A stretch of 64,000 nt of DNA from Blautia hominis (lineage in GTDB: Bacteria; Bacillota; Clostridia; Lachnospirales; Lachnospiraceae). Below the pieces are notes generated by a model that saw only the letters and a program-made list of their open reading frames with translations, was not told the origin of the DNA and did not search any database. The position numbers were made by a program, and so were the translations under genes. Shown in pieces: positions 49,800 through 57,811 of this stretch (position 1 is the stretch's first letter; the number at the start of each line of letters is the position of its first letter). The stretch spans positions 186,001 through 250,000 of the forward strand of contig NQOF01000002.1 in NCBI GenBank assembly GCA_002270465.1, given 5' to 3'.

Positions 49800-50537
49800 A
49801 TGTCACAGGAAGAGAAGCTGCTGCGGGCAAAAGCGATCATTGAAAACAGCAGGTATCTGGTGTGTCTGCTGGGAATGCGGGTGAGCAGCCAGTGCGGGTG
49901 CACCAACTGGCGATCAGACCAGGATGCATACGATATTGAAACCAGATATGGTTGTTCCCCGGAGGAAATGTTCAGCGCTGAATTCTATAATACGAGGGTA
50001 ACGCAGTTTTATGACTTTTATAAAAGAGAGATATTGAGCAAGAGAGGAAGGATCAATGACGGCATGAAGTCCTTAAAGCGTCTGGAAGACAGAGGAATCC
50101 TGCAGTCCATCATCACCCGGGATATCTACTCTCTGCCGAAAAGGGCAGGATGTAAAAAGGTGTTGGAGATCCATGGGAGCATCTATCGGAATGTATGCCC
50201 AAAGTGCAGGACAAAATATCCCATGAAAGCGGTGGCTGAATCTGCGGGTACTCCCAAATGTACCAAGTGTGGCACGACGATCCGTCCGGAAGTCTGTCTG
50301 CGGGGAGAAATGGTAGATAATTCCCTTTTGACCCGTGCAGTTGACGAGGTGGGAATGGCAGACACACTGCTTATATTGGGAAGCAGGATGCATTCACAAT
50401 TGGCGAAGACATACGTTAAGTATTTTGAAGGGGATAAGATCATACTGATCAATGACCAGGACCATTATGCTGACGATGCGGCAGATCTTGTGATTGACGG
50501 CAAAGCCATGGAGATTATGAGTAAATTAGAATTATAA
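49800..50537 (+). CDS. Divergent Sir2-family protein
   Basis: 245 residues from ATG 49800, preceded by GGAGGAG; a TTG at 49767 is open but lacks a ribosome site. Sir2 enzymes are NAD-dependent protein deacylases. The family fold is recognisable from the catalytic-His region E-I-H-G-S and two C-x-x-C zinc pairs (C-P-K-C, C-T-K-C). However the NAD loop reads L-L-G-M-R-V-S-S-Q-C-G-C where canonical sirtuins have G-A-G-I-S, and the T-Q-N-I-D motif is replaced by T-R-D-I-Y. Activity may be altered or lost. It is a single-gene unit with its own promoter and terminator. Confidence 0.78.
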   Translation: MSQEEKLLRAKAIIENSRYLVCLLGMRVSSQCGCTNWRSDQDAYDIETRYGCSPEEMFSAEFYNTRVTQFYDFYKREILSKRGRINDGMKSLKRLEDRGILQSIITRDIYSLPKRAGCKKVLEIHGSIYRNVCPKCRTKYPMKAVAESAGTPKCTKCGTTIRPEVCLRGEMVDNSLLTRAVDEVGMADTLLILGSRMHSQLAKTYVKYFEGDKIILINDQDHYADDAADLVIDGKAMEIMSKLEL

Positions 50538-50541
50538 CAAT

Positions 50542-50570
50542 AAAAGGCTTGCTTAGGCAGGCCTTTTTTG
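50542..50570 (+). terminator. Intrinsic terminator
   Basis: AAAGGCTTGC pairs with GCAGGCCTTT (one G-U) around TTAG, followed by Ts. Confidence 0.85.
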
Positions 50571-50817
50571 TGTGAAATTCTTTGTCATGTGTATTTTTCA
50601 TGTTTACGAAGTAATATACCTGCAGTGTCATGCAGCTGGGCAGCAGTGCGGATATAGGAATAATCTCTATGCAGCACGACCTGAACGGCTACGGGCAGGG
50701 ATACAAAGTAACTTCGTGTACTGCTGCTCCGCGATAATAAACAGGACAAATCATTTATCATATCATCACCCTGTTAGTATGTTGTACAACGAGTCCAATT
50801 TGTATGCGTGGGATTTA
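50571..50817. other. Intergenic region without gene
   Basis: Open frames here (for example on the plus strand from 50572) lack a ribosome site and recognisable content. Short GC-richer patches exist but form no feature that I can name. Confidence 0.5.
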
Positions 50818-50970
50818 TAAAAAGGAGGGCCGGGTCAGCAGGCCCGGCAAAAGAAAAAGAAAAGTTTATATGAAAAAGGTTATTACCTTTGTTGAATATT
50901 AATATACAGGGAAAATGTGTTGAAATTGTGGCGAAAAGATAAAATGATTCTAAAGGGTCTTTGAAAAAAA
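50818..50970 (+). repeat. Duplicated RNA-like element, copy A
   Basis: About 150 bp beginning AAAAAGGAGGGCCGGG with a GC stem (GCCGGG/CCCGGC, loop TCAGCAGG), then AAAGAAAAGTTTATATGAAA and a small AAAGGT/ACCTTT hairpin, and a long A/G-rich tail. It closely resembles copy B at 51172. The small ATG frames inside lack ribosome sites and stop after about ten codons. A noncoding RNA or structured leader is possible. Confidence 0.7.
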
Positions 50971-50973
50971 TAG

Positions 50974-51011
50974 AAAAATCCCCGGAGAAAACAGTTCCTC
51001 GGGGATTTTCT
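50974..51011 (+). terminator. Intrinsic terminator after copy A
   Basis: AAAAATCCCCG pairs with CGGGGATTTT around a loop of about 15 bases. Confidence 0.75.
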
Positions 51012-51171
51012 GTGAATTATATTGAGGATAGGAAGAATCTATATTATGGAATATTGTTTTGATTGGATGTATAGCGTGAACGCTACGGAATATAAGAAGA
51101 TATCTTTTGATCTCATGATGTTTTAATGATGAGGATGAGGGGGGACTGAATGAACGTGAAGTTTAGCCTAT

Positions 51172-51330
51172 AAAGAAGGAGGGCCGGGTCATAAGGCCCG
51201 GCAGTATGAAAAAGAAAAGTTTATATGAAAAAGGTTGTTGTCCTTTGTTAAGTATTACTATACGCGGAAAATGTGATGAAACTGTGGTGAAAAAATAAAA
51301 GAATTGTGAATGGTTTTTGAAAGATTTATG
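51172..51330 (+). repeat. Duplicated RNA-like element, copy B
   Basis: Second copy of the element at 50818: same AGGAGGGCCGGG start, the GC stem GCCGGG/CCCGGC (loop TCATAAGG), AAAGAAAAGTTTATATGAAA and a related tail. Differences are scattered, and the GC stem is fully kept while its loop varies. Confidence 0.7.
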
Positions 51331-51423
51331 AAAGCAGATGTGTCGTGCGGTTTCTGGTCAAGATATACTGTCAGGTTTCGTTGGACGCTTTTTCATTGCA
51401 TTCCGTTAAAAACCGGTGATACG

Positions 51424-51495
51424 TGTACCGCTCCCCAAAGTTAGACAAAAAATCTAACAATTGGAGGTCGGTATTTTTATGGCTAAATATGACAC
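51424..51495 (+). mobile_element. Truncated left end of an IS3/IS150-type insertion sequence
   Basis: TGTACCGCTCCCCAAAGTTAG resembles the terminal repeat of IS150-like elements. It is followed by GGAGG and an ATG at 51479 starting M-A-K-Y-D, like IS3-family OrfA, but the frame stops after 10 codons. Only the end remains. The call is from motif recall. Confidence 0.5.
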
Positions 51496-51507
51496 GCATA
51501 TGGCAAT

Positions 51508-51699
51508 TTAATCTTCATCATCTTCTTCCTCAAGTAAGCCGCGTTTGTGAGCTATTTTAAGAATCCGCTCATACAATTCCCGGGATGGAACAAATTTGTC
51601 CAGCTCCGGATCTTTCTCCATATCTTTTATCATTTCCGCAGTTTCTTCCAGTACACGCCGGCTTATCCATTCTTCAAAAGCTTTGTCTTCACTATCCAT
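51508..51699 (-). CDS. Small acidic hypothetical protein
   Basis: 63 residues from ATG 51699 (GTG 51708 possible), with AGGGG 8 bp upstream on the minus strand. Helical and highly charged (A-F-E-E-W-I-S-R-R-V-L, ending E-E-E-D-D-E-D). No family recognised. It faces the IS remnant and might be accessory cargo. No promoter of good quality is seen. Confidence 0.55.
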   Translation of the reverse strand: MDSEDKAFEEWISRRVLEETAEMIKDMEKDPELDKFVPSRELYERILKIAHKRGLLEEEDDED

Positions 51700-51835
51700 T
51701 AAACTCACCCCTGCTATAATTGTAATCCTCTGTCAAGGGATATTCCACTGGTAAATATTGGAAATAAATCGTGTAAGTCTATGCTGCATGCAGAATACAA
51801 AGCTTAATTATGAAAATAATGAAATGTTTTGTGAA
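51700..51835. other. Short AT-rich intergenic stretch
   Basis: No gene or clear signal. Confidence 0.4.
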
Positions 51836-51863
51836 TAAAAAACCCCGGCTTATAGGCTGGGGT
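51836..51863 (-). terminator. Minus-strand terminator
   Basis: ACCCCGGCTT pairs with AGGCTGGGGT (two G-U) and on the minus strand is followed by six Ts. It sits directly downstream of the remnant at 51893. Confidence 0.75.
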
Positions 51864-51892
51864 AAGTGTAGGAACGCAGGTGTATAAATTTC

Positions 51893-51940
51893 TTAGAATT
51901 TACCTTCTTTTGCAGTTTCTTCAACAGAAACGGTGAGGAG
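51893..51940 (-). pseudogene. Remnant of a GGGtGRT gene 3' end
   Basis: On the minus strand the last codons read V-S-V-E-E-T-A-K-E-G-K-F-stop, closely matching the C-terminus V-A-V-E-E-A-A-K-A-G-N-F of the intact gene at 52417, and are followed by a terminator. The rest of the gene is absent upstream. It is probably a decayed second copy. Confidence 0.6.
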
Positions 51941-52039
51941 CGGTTTTATAAGGGATTGAGAGGTGTTTGTGCGCTATGGGTGTACTACTGTGCACTACTG
52001 ATAACTGCCCATTCTTACTCTTTATTTTGCAAATCGGCA

Positions 52040-52068
52040 TGGACAATCCACCACTTAATAGCTATAAT
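52040..52068 (+). promoter_or_regulatory. Promoter of small hydrophobic peptide gene
   Basis: TGGACA, 17 bp, TATAAT, 43 bp before the TTG start. Confidence 0.7.
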
Positions 52069-52110
52069 TAAATTGCTGTTGACTCTTTCCAGCAGGAAGG
52101 AGGTGTATCT

Positions 52111-52197
52111 TTGGAATACATAGTCGCTTTTCTTATCTCTATTGCGGCAGGTATAGTCTGCTACTATATTTGCAAATGGCTGGATAGAGATAAATGA
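52111..52197 (+). CDS. 28-residue hydrophobic peptide, candidate type I toxin
   Basis: A TTG start with AAGGAGGTG upstream encodes M-E-Y-I-V-A-F-L-I-S-I-A-A-G, one membrane span, then C-Y-Y-I-C-K-W-L-D-R-D-K. This is the layout of Fst/Ldr-like toxins: a single transmembrane helix with a short charged tail. A strong stem-loop (52239-52272) follows, and an antisense promoter points back from 52345. The peptide is too short for routine gene calls. Confidence 0.7.
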   Translation: MEYIVAFLISIAAGIVCYYICKWLDRDK

Positions 52198-52238
52198 TCG
52201 ACAGTCAGCCTAAGTTATTCCTCTTTAAAAGGAAAATA

Positions 52239-52272
52239 GAACCCCCAGAGAGCTGCAACTCTCTGGGGGTTC
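52239..52272. terminator. Perfect 14-bp stem-loop, likely bidirectional terminator
   Basis: GAACCCCCAGAGAG pairs exactly with CTCTCTGGGGGTTC around CTGCAA. It lies between the peptide gene and the converging antisense promoter. Confidence 0.75.
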
Positions 52273-52316
52273 GTCTGTGTACCAGTGGAACACAATCGCT
52301 TTTCTTTGCTAATATT

Positions 52317-52345
52317 ATATTACGTCAAGGAAATTAAAATGTCAA
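52317..52345 (-). promoter_or_regulatory. Antisense promoter
   Basis: On the minus strand TTGACA, 17 bp, TAATAT. Transcription would run through the stem-loop at 52239-52272 and towards the peptide gene, as expected for an antitoxin RNA. Confidence 0.55.
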
Positions 52346-52416
52346 TAGTATAATAAATTTATTCCAACCATCAAACATTCCCTCTATCTCAAAAAACTTA
52401 TTCTATCAGCATTTTC

Positions 52417-53427
52417 TTAAAAATTTCCAGCTTTCGCAGCTTCCTCAACAGCCACAGCCACAGCAACGGTCATACCAACCATCGGGTTATTGCCTGCGCC
52501 GATCAAGCCCATCATCTCAACGTGAGCCGGAACGGAAGAGGAACCGGCGAACTGTGCGTCAGAGTGCATACGTCCCATAGTATCTGTCATACCGTAGGAA
52601 GCAGGACCTGCTGCCATGTTATCCGGGTGAAGGGTACGTCCTGTACCACCGCCGGAAGCAACGGAGAAGTATTTTTTACCCTGTTCGATACATTCTTTTT
52701 TGTAAGTACCTGCAACCGGATGCTGGAATCTTGTGGGGTTGGTGGAGTTTCCTGTGATGGAAACATCAACGCCTTCTTTGTGCATGATAGCAACACCTTC
52801 TGTTACATCGTTGGCACCGTAGCAGTTTACTTTGGCACGAAGTCCTTCAGAGTATGCTTTTCTGAACACTTCTTTCACTTCGCCTGTGTAATAATCCATC
52901 TCTGTTTCTACATATGTAAATCCATTGATACGGGCAATGATCTGAGCGGCATCTTTTCCAAGACCGTTTAAGATAACGCGCAGAGGCTCTTTACGGACTT
53001 TGTTTGCTTTCTCTGCAATACCGATAGCACCCTCAGCAGCAGCAAAGGACTCATGGCCTGCCAGGAATGCAAAACATTTTGTGTCTTCTTCCAGAAGCAT
53101 TTTTCCTAAATTACCATGTCCAAGACCTACTTTACGCTGGTCAGCAACAGAACCCGGGATACAGAAGGACTGAAGTCCCTCACCGATTGCAGCAGCAGCG
53201 TCAGCAGCTTTTTTGCAGCCTTTTTTGATCGCAATGGCAGCACCAACGGTGTATGCCCATTTTGCGTTTTCAAAGCAGATTGGCTGAATACCTTCTACCA
53301 TTTTATATACATCTAATCCTGCTGCCTTTGTCACCTCAGCAGCTTCTTCGATAGAGTTCATTCCGTACTCTTTTAAAACAGCAAGAATCTGTTTCTCTCT
53401 TCTTTCATATGATTCAAATAAAGCCAT
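52417..53427 (-). CDS. GGGtGRT protein
   Basis: 336 residues. The name motif G-G-G-T-G-R-T-L-H-P-D-N is at about residue 260, and the C-terminus G-A-G-N-N-P-M-V-G-M is glycine-rich. The family (PF14057) has no confirmed activity. The gene follows the IscU-like scaffold gene on the same strand with 47 bp between them. I believe this pair recurs across Clostridia, pointing to a role in Fe-S metabolism. ATG with GGAGG upstream. Confidence 0.92.
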   Translation of the reverse strand: MALFESYERREKQILAVLKEYGMNSIEEAAEVTKAAGLDVYKMVEGIQPICFENAKWAYTVGAAIAIKKGCKKAADAAAAIGEGLQSFCIPGSVADQRKVGLGHGNLGKMLLEEDTKCFAFLAGHESFAAAEGAIGIAEKANKVRKEPLRVILNGLGKDAAQIIARINGFTYVETEMDYYTGEVKEVFRKAYSEGLRAKVNCYGANDVTEGVAIMHKEGVDVSITGNSTNPTRFQHPVAGTYKKECIEQGKKYFSVASGGGTGRTLHPDNMAAGPASYGMTDTMGRMHSDAQFAGSSSVPAHVEMMGLIGAGNNPMVGMTVAVAVAVEEAAKAGNF

Positions 53428-53474
53428 TAATTTATCCTCCTATTCTTTCTACGCCAGACTTATGTAAGAGACAA

Positions 53475-54167
53475 TTACTCTTTTCTCGGGTCAACGATCT
53501 TCACTGCATCGTTTACGCGGCCATACTGTCCCTGAGCTTTTTCAAAAGCAGTGTTAGCGTCATCGCCGGCTTTGATGAAGTCCATCATTTTGCCGAAGCT
53601 TACGAATTTGTATCCGATGATTTCATCTTCTTCGTTTAAAGCGATTCCGGTAACATATCCGTCTGTCATTTCCAGATAACGAGGTCCTTTTGCGAGGGTT
53701 CCGTACATGGTACCAACCTGAGATCTCAGTCCTTTTCCTAAATCCTCCAGGCCTGCACCTACAGGAAGTCCGTCTTCTGAGAAAGCACTCTGTGTTCTTC
53801 CGTATACAATCTGCAGGAATAATTCTCTCATTGCAGTATTGATGGCATCACAGACAAGGTCTGTATTAAGAGCTTCCAAAATGGTTCTTCCCGGTAAAAT
53901 TTCAGATGCCATAGCTGCAGAGTGGGTCATACCTGAACATCCGATCGTCTCCACCAGAGCTTCCTGAATCACACCTTCTTTAACATTTAAGGTTAATTTG
54001 CAGGTACCCTGCTGTGGTGCACACCAGCCTACACCGTGTGTTAAACCGGAGATATCCTTTATTTCTTTTGCTTTTACCCATTTTGCTTCTTCCGGAATGG
54101 GAGCAGCGCCGTGGTTAACGCCCTGAGCTACCGGACACATTGTTTCTACTTCATGTGAATAAATCAT
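53475..54167 (-). CDS. IscU/NifU-like Fe-S cluster scaffold
   Basis: 230 residues, AAGGAG upstream of ATG. The N-terminal half resembles IscU/SufU scaffolds with a Cys in E-T-I-G-C-S-G-M-T-H-S-A and another in G-W-C-A-P-Q-Q-G-T-C. The C-terminal part is an added domain. It pairs with GGGtGRT downstream. No desulfurase is encoded nearby. It may build or carry clusters for specific enzymes. Confidence 0.85.
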   Translation of the reverse strand: MIYSHEVETMCPVAQGVNHGAAPIPEEAKWVKAKEIKDISGLTHGVGWCAPQQGTCKLTLNVKEGVIQEALVETIGCSGMTHSAAMASEILPGRTILEALNTDLVCDAINTAMRELFLQIVYGRTQSAFSEDGLPVGAGLEDLGKGLRSQVGTMYGTLAKGPRYLEMTDGYVTGIALNEEDEIIGYKFVSFGKMMDFIKAGDDANTAFEKAQGQYGRVNDAVKIVDPRKE

Positions 54168-54421
54168 TTTAAAACTCCTTTCAAGAATGTATTGACATTA
54201 AGTGCGTTAGAAATTTAACGTCCTATTCAATGACATTTTCTCACAAAGTAACAAAAAAATCCAGAGTTATTTTTGAAAAAAGTAAAATTATAAGGGGTCT
54301 TATAGGGCAAAAGAGAAAAATATGGAGGGACACAGAAAATTCACATATGACAGGCAGGTCCTTTAAGGTTCATTTAAGGTTACTTTTTTATACTGGAACC
54401 CAAACAATACCGCAGAAAGGA

Positions 54422-57127
54422 ATGAAAAAAACGAAAAAGCATATAAATATCAAAGGAAAATGGAAACAATTGCCGAAAAAGAAAAAAATAGCAGCAGGAG
54501 CCGTTACTGTGGTGGTGATCGCAGGTATATCCGGGTCAGTGATCGTACTGAACCAAAAGAAAGGCAGCCTGCCGGTTATGGGAAGCCAGATGATCCAGGA
54601 GGCGTCCGCGGAGAAGGGGAGCATTTCCAAAACCATTGTGGGGACCGGAAATCTGGAGGCAGATACGCCGGTCAATGTGACAGTGCCCTCCGGTGTTGTC
54701 ATTGACCAGGTGAAAGTGGAGAGCGGCGACCATGTTTCGGCAGGGGATGTGCTTGCAACGGTGGACAGCGCCTCTGTACTCAGTGCCATGCAGGATGTTC
54801 AGGAGGAAATTGAGAATCTGGATGAGGAGATCAATGAGACCAAGGATGATGAGGAAGCTGAAGAGATCACGGCCAGTGTGGAAGGCAGAGTGAAACGGAT
54901 TTATGTTTCAGAGGGAAGCAGTATCGCGGACAGTATGCTGGAAAACGGAGCTGTCATTCTGCTTTCTATTGACGGCAGGATGGCTGTAAAGCTGGAAGCA
55001 GTCAGTGCTGTGGCTGAGGGGGACAGTGTTGCGGTATTTCTCCCAGACGGAAGTGAGAAAACAGGAACGATAGAGAGTGTGGAGGGGAATACCTGTGTGA
55101 TCACCTTTACTGACAGCGGTGTGGGCCTGGGAGAAACGGTATCTGTTACGGATTCCGAAGGAAATTCTCTTGGCAGCGGTGAGGCGTACATACATCAGCA
55201 GCTTGCCGTGACAGCTACAGGAGGCACGGTGGATGAAATTAAAGTATCGGAGGATGAATCCGTCAGTGCAGGCACTACTCTCCTTACCCTTACGGAAACC
55301 ACCCAGTCTGCAAGATACAGGGAGGCTCTGGCCCAGAGAGAAGCCTACGCAGAGACCCTGCAGAAATTAATAGAGCTTTCAAAAAGCGGTTCTGTTATGG
55401 CTTTGATGGACGGCACCATTCAAAGTGTCAATGTCTCAGACAGCAGTTCCGGAAACAGTCAGAGCAGCAGCTCCTCCCAGGTGTCATCATCAGGCGGTTC
55501 CGCGGGAAAAGTGAGCAATATGGCATATGGGATGTCCGGTGCAGACAGCAGTTCCTATGATGTGGTCACCTTGGCTGACACAGAAGGGAGAATGGAGGAC
55601 AGCAGCATTCTATTGGAGACGGATGCACTTTTGACTGCAGAAAACCAGGATGCAAAAATACAATTTGCAATAACCGGTGAAGGGGAGTGTACATCCGCTC
55701 TCCTGGTATTGAAAGTTCCAAAGAAAGGGGAGTCCCCCCAGACCGAGGTCCTGGCTGCGGACGGCAGCTATACAGGAACCGTGACTTATGAACCGGGGGA
55801 CCGGACTTTTGCGGCGGATACCGTGTACCGGGCACAGGTGCAGCTGACTGCGGCTGAGGGCTGGTATTTCCAGGCGGACAGTATCTCCGGTATTGCAAAC
55901 GGCGCAGTATCAGGTATCACAGTGTCATCCGGCAATAAGGAACTCTCCTTTACGGTCACCTATCCCGCCACAGAGAAAGACAGCAGCGGCAATACAGGCG
56001 GCAGCAATACAGACCCGGACGGTGGAGATACAGACAATAATACAGATGGAGATCATTCCTCAGGAAGCAGCGGAGGAACCGATGCGGGGAGTACAGGGAC
56101 CGGCAGCAGTACAGGAAGCAGCGGAGGAGCCAATGCAGACGGTACAGGAGGTTCCGGCGGGGACGGCAGCGGAGGAGCCAATGGGGACGGCGCAGGAGGT
56201 TCCGGCGGGGACGGCAGCGGAGCCAACGTAGGCGGCGCAGGAAGTTCTGGCGGGGACGGCAGCGGAGGAGCCAATACAGCCGGTACAGGAACCAGCGGCA
56301 ATACGGGAGGCAGTGGGACCACCGGAGTAGGCACAGGCTTATCAGGGCTTGAACAGACAGGAACAGGAAACTCCGCCACCGGCGGAAGCGGCTCCGGTTC
56401 GTCAGGCAATGTTGTCAGCGGAAGCGGCAGCACAGGAACCGGAAGCAGCAACACCGGCAGCAGTTCGGACACGGCCCAGGCATCCCAGTACAGTACAGAT
56501 GTGGCGGCCTTTACCATGTCATCGGATGACAATATGGTGTTATCCGTCAATGTGGATGAACTGGACATCAACTCCGTATCCAACGGACAGACAGCCGCGC
56601 TGACCTTTGATGCCATTGAGGACAAGGAATTTGAAGGTGAAGTGACGAAAGTGGGCAGCAGCGCCAGTGCCAGCGGCGGTGTGGCAAAATACAGCGTGAA
56701 CATTACTGTGGCCCGGGATTCCCGGATGAAGACAGGGATGAATGCGTCAGCTACTATCACGGTGGAGAGCAGGGAGGATATCATCACGATTCCGGTAGAC
56801 GCCATCCAGGAGAAGGGAGACCGGACGTTTGTGTATACCGGCAAAGATGAGGACGGCAGCCTCAGCGGTGAGACAGAAGTGACAACAGGCCTCTCTGACG
56901 GCAGCACCGTGGAGATCACAGAAGGACTGGCAGAGGGGGATACGGTATATTACCGGAAAGTATCCGTTGACAATAAATCCGGCAGTCAGGACAGCAGTAT
57001 GCCCGGTGATTTCGGCGGTATGGGCGGCGGAATGATGGAAGACAGGGGCAGCGGTTCCGGGGAAAGAGGCGGTATGCCTGATTTTGGCGGACAGGGTCAG
57101 ATGCAGTCGCCCCCGTCCATGAATTAA
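54422..57127 (+). CDS. MacA/HlyD-like efflux adaptor with large Ser/Gly insert
   Basis: 901 residues from ATG 54422, start uncertain because the AAGGA site abuts it. One membrane helix lies at about 20-40. A biotinyl-lipoyl-like domain follows (V-V-I-D-Q-V-K-V-E-S-G-D-H-V-S-A-G-D). Between the two halves lie an extra strand-rich domain (about 375-515) and a Ser/Gly/Thr-rich low-complexity tract (DNA about 55980-56490, residues 519-690). The beta-barrel half then resumes (V-N-V-D-E-L-D-I and I-T-I-P-V-D-A-I-Q). Typical adaptors are under 450 residues. It is followed by MacB-type ATPase and permease genes, so the three form an efflux system. Confidence 0.82.
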   Translation: MKKTKKHINIKGKWKQLPKKKKIAAGAVTVVVIAGISGSVIVLNQKKGSLPVMGSQMIQEASAEKGSISKTIVGTGNLEADTPVNVTVPSGVVIDQVKVESGDHVSAGDVLATVDSASVLSAMQDVQEEIENLDEEINETKDDEEAEEITASVEGRVKRIYVSEGSSIADSMLENGAVILLSIDGRMAVKLEAVSAVAEGDSVAVFLPDGSEKTGTIESVEGNTCVITFTDSGVGLGETVSVTDSEGNSLGSGEAYIHQQLAVTATGGTVDEIKVSEDESVSAGTTLLTLTETTQSARYREALAQREAYAETLQKLIELSKSGSVMALMDGTIQSVNVSDSSSGNSQSSSSSQVSSSGGSAGKVSNMAYGMSGADSSSYDVVTLADTEGRMEDSSILLETDALLTAENQDAKIQFAITGEGECTSALLVLKVPKKGESPQTEVLAADGSYTGTVTYEPGDRTFAADTVYRAQVQLTAAEGWYFQADSISGIANGAVSGITVSSGNKELSFTVTYPATEKDSSGNTGGSNTDPDGGDTDNNTDGDHSSGSSGGTDAGSTGTGSSTGSSGGANADGTGGSGGDGSGGANGDGAGGSGGDGSGANVGGAGSSGGDGSGGANTAGTGTSGNTGGSGTTGVGTGLSGLEQTGTGNSATGGSGSGSSGNVVSGSGSTGTGSSNTGSSSDTAQASQYSTDVAAFTMSSDDNMVLSVNVDELDINSVSNGQTAALTFDAIEDKEFEGEVTKVGSSASASGGVAKYSVNITVARDSRMKTGMNASATITVESREDIITIPVDAIQEKGDRTFVYTGKDEDGSLSGETEVTTGLSDGSTVEITEGLAEGDTVYYRKVSVDNKSGSQDSSMPGDFGGMGGGMMEDRGSGSGERGGMPDFGGQGQMQSPPSMN

Positions 57128-57139
57128 GGCGGTGATCCT

Positions 57140-57811
57140 ATGATTCAATTGAAAGATGTATCCAAAATTTACCGCATGGGAATCAGTGAGGTCCGCGCCC
57201 TTGACCACGCCAGCATGGAGATTGAAAAAGGAGAATTTGTCAGTATCGTAGGCCCTTCCGGTTCGGGAAAATCCACGGTGATGAATATTATCGGATGCCT
57301 GGATACCGCGGATGAAGGGGAATATATTCTGGACGGCATTGCCATTGAGCAGTATTCAGAGACTGAACTTGCAGGGATCAGAAACAGAAAGATAGGGTTT
57401 ATTTTCCAGAACTTTAATCTTCTGCCCCGGCTCAGCGCGGAGGAAAATGTGGAGCTGCCTATGATTTACCAGAAGGTGAAAACCGCGGACAGGAAGAGGA
57501 GGGTACGGGAAGCCCTGGAGCGGGTGGAGCTGACACACAGGAGGCACCACCGCCCCGCAGAACTGTCCGGCGGGCAGCAGCAGCGGGTGGCGATCGCCAG
57601 AGCACTGGTGACAGAACCTTCTTTGTTCCTGGCAGATGAACCCACAGGCAATCTGGATTCCCACACAGGTGAAGAGATCATGGAATTATTTCACGAACTG
57701 CACCGTGCAGGAAACACCATTGTCCTCATAACCCATGACAACCAGGTGGCGGACGAGGCGGAACGGAAGATCTGTATCAGGGACGGCAAAGTGAGAGAGG
57801 TGAGGATATGA
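57140..57811 (+). CDS. MacB/LolD-type ABC ATPase
   Basis: 223 residues. Walker [10 protein letters not shown], signature L-S-G-G-Q-Q-Q-R, Walker [13 protein letters not shown] and H-loop L-I-T-H-D: all canonical for MacB/FtsE-group ATPases. It starts 12 bp after the adaptor gene and overlaps the permease by 4 bp. It powers the mechanotransmission-type export system. Confidence 0.95.
   Translation: MIQLKDVSKIYRMGISEVRALDHASMEIEKGEFVSIVGPSGSGKSTVMNIIGCLDTADEGEYILDGIAIEQYSETELAGIRNRKIGFIFQNFNLLPRLSAEENVELPMIYQKVKTADRKRRVREALERVELTHRRHHRPAELSGGQQQRVAIARALVTEPSLFLADEPTGNLDSHTGEEIMELFHELHRAGNTIVLITHDNQVADEAERKICIRDGKVREVRI

Noticed and set aside
50572-50820. 82-codon frame after the sirtuin gene
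   Set aside because: No ribosome site, no recognisable content, starts in the terminator T-run.
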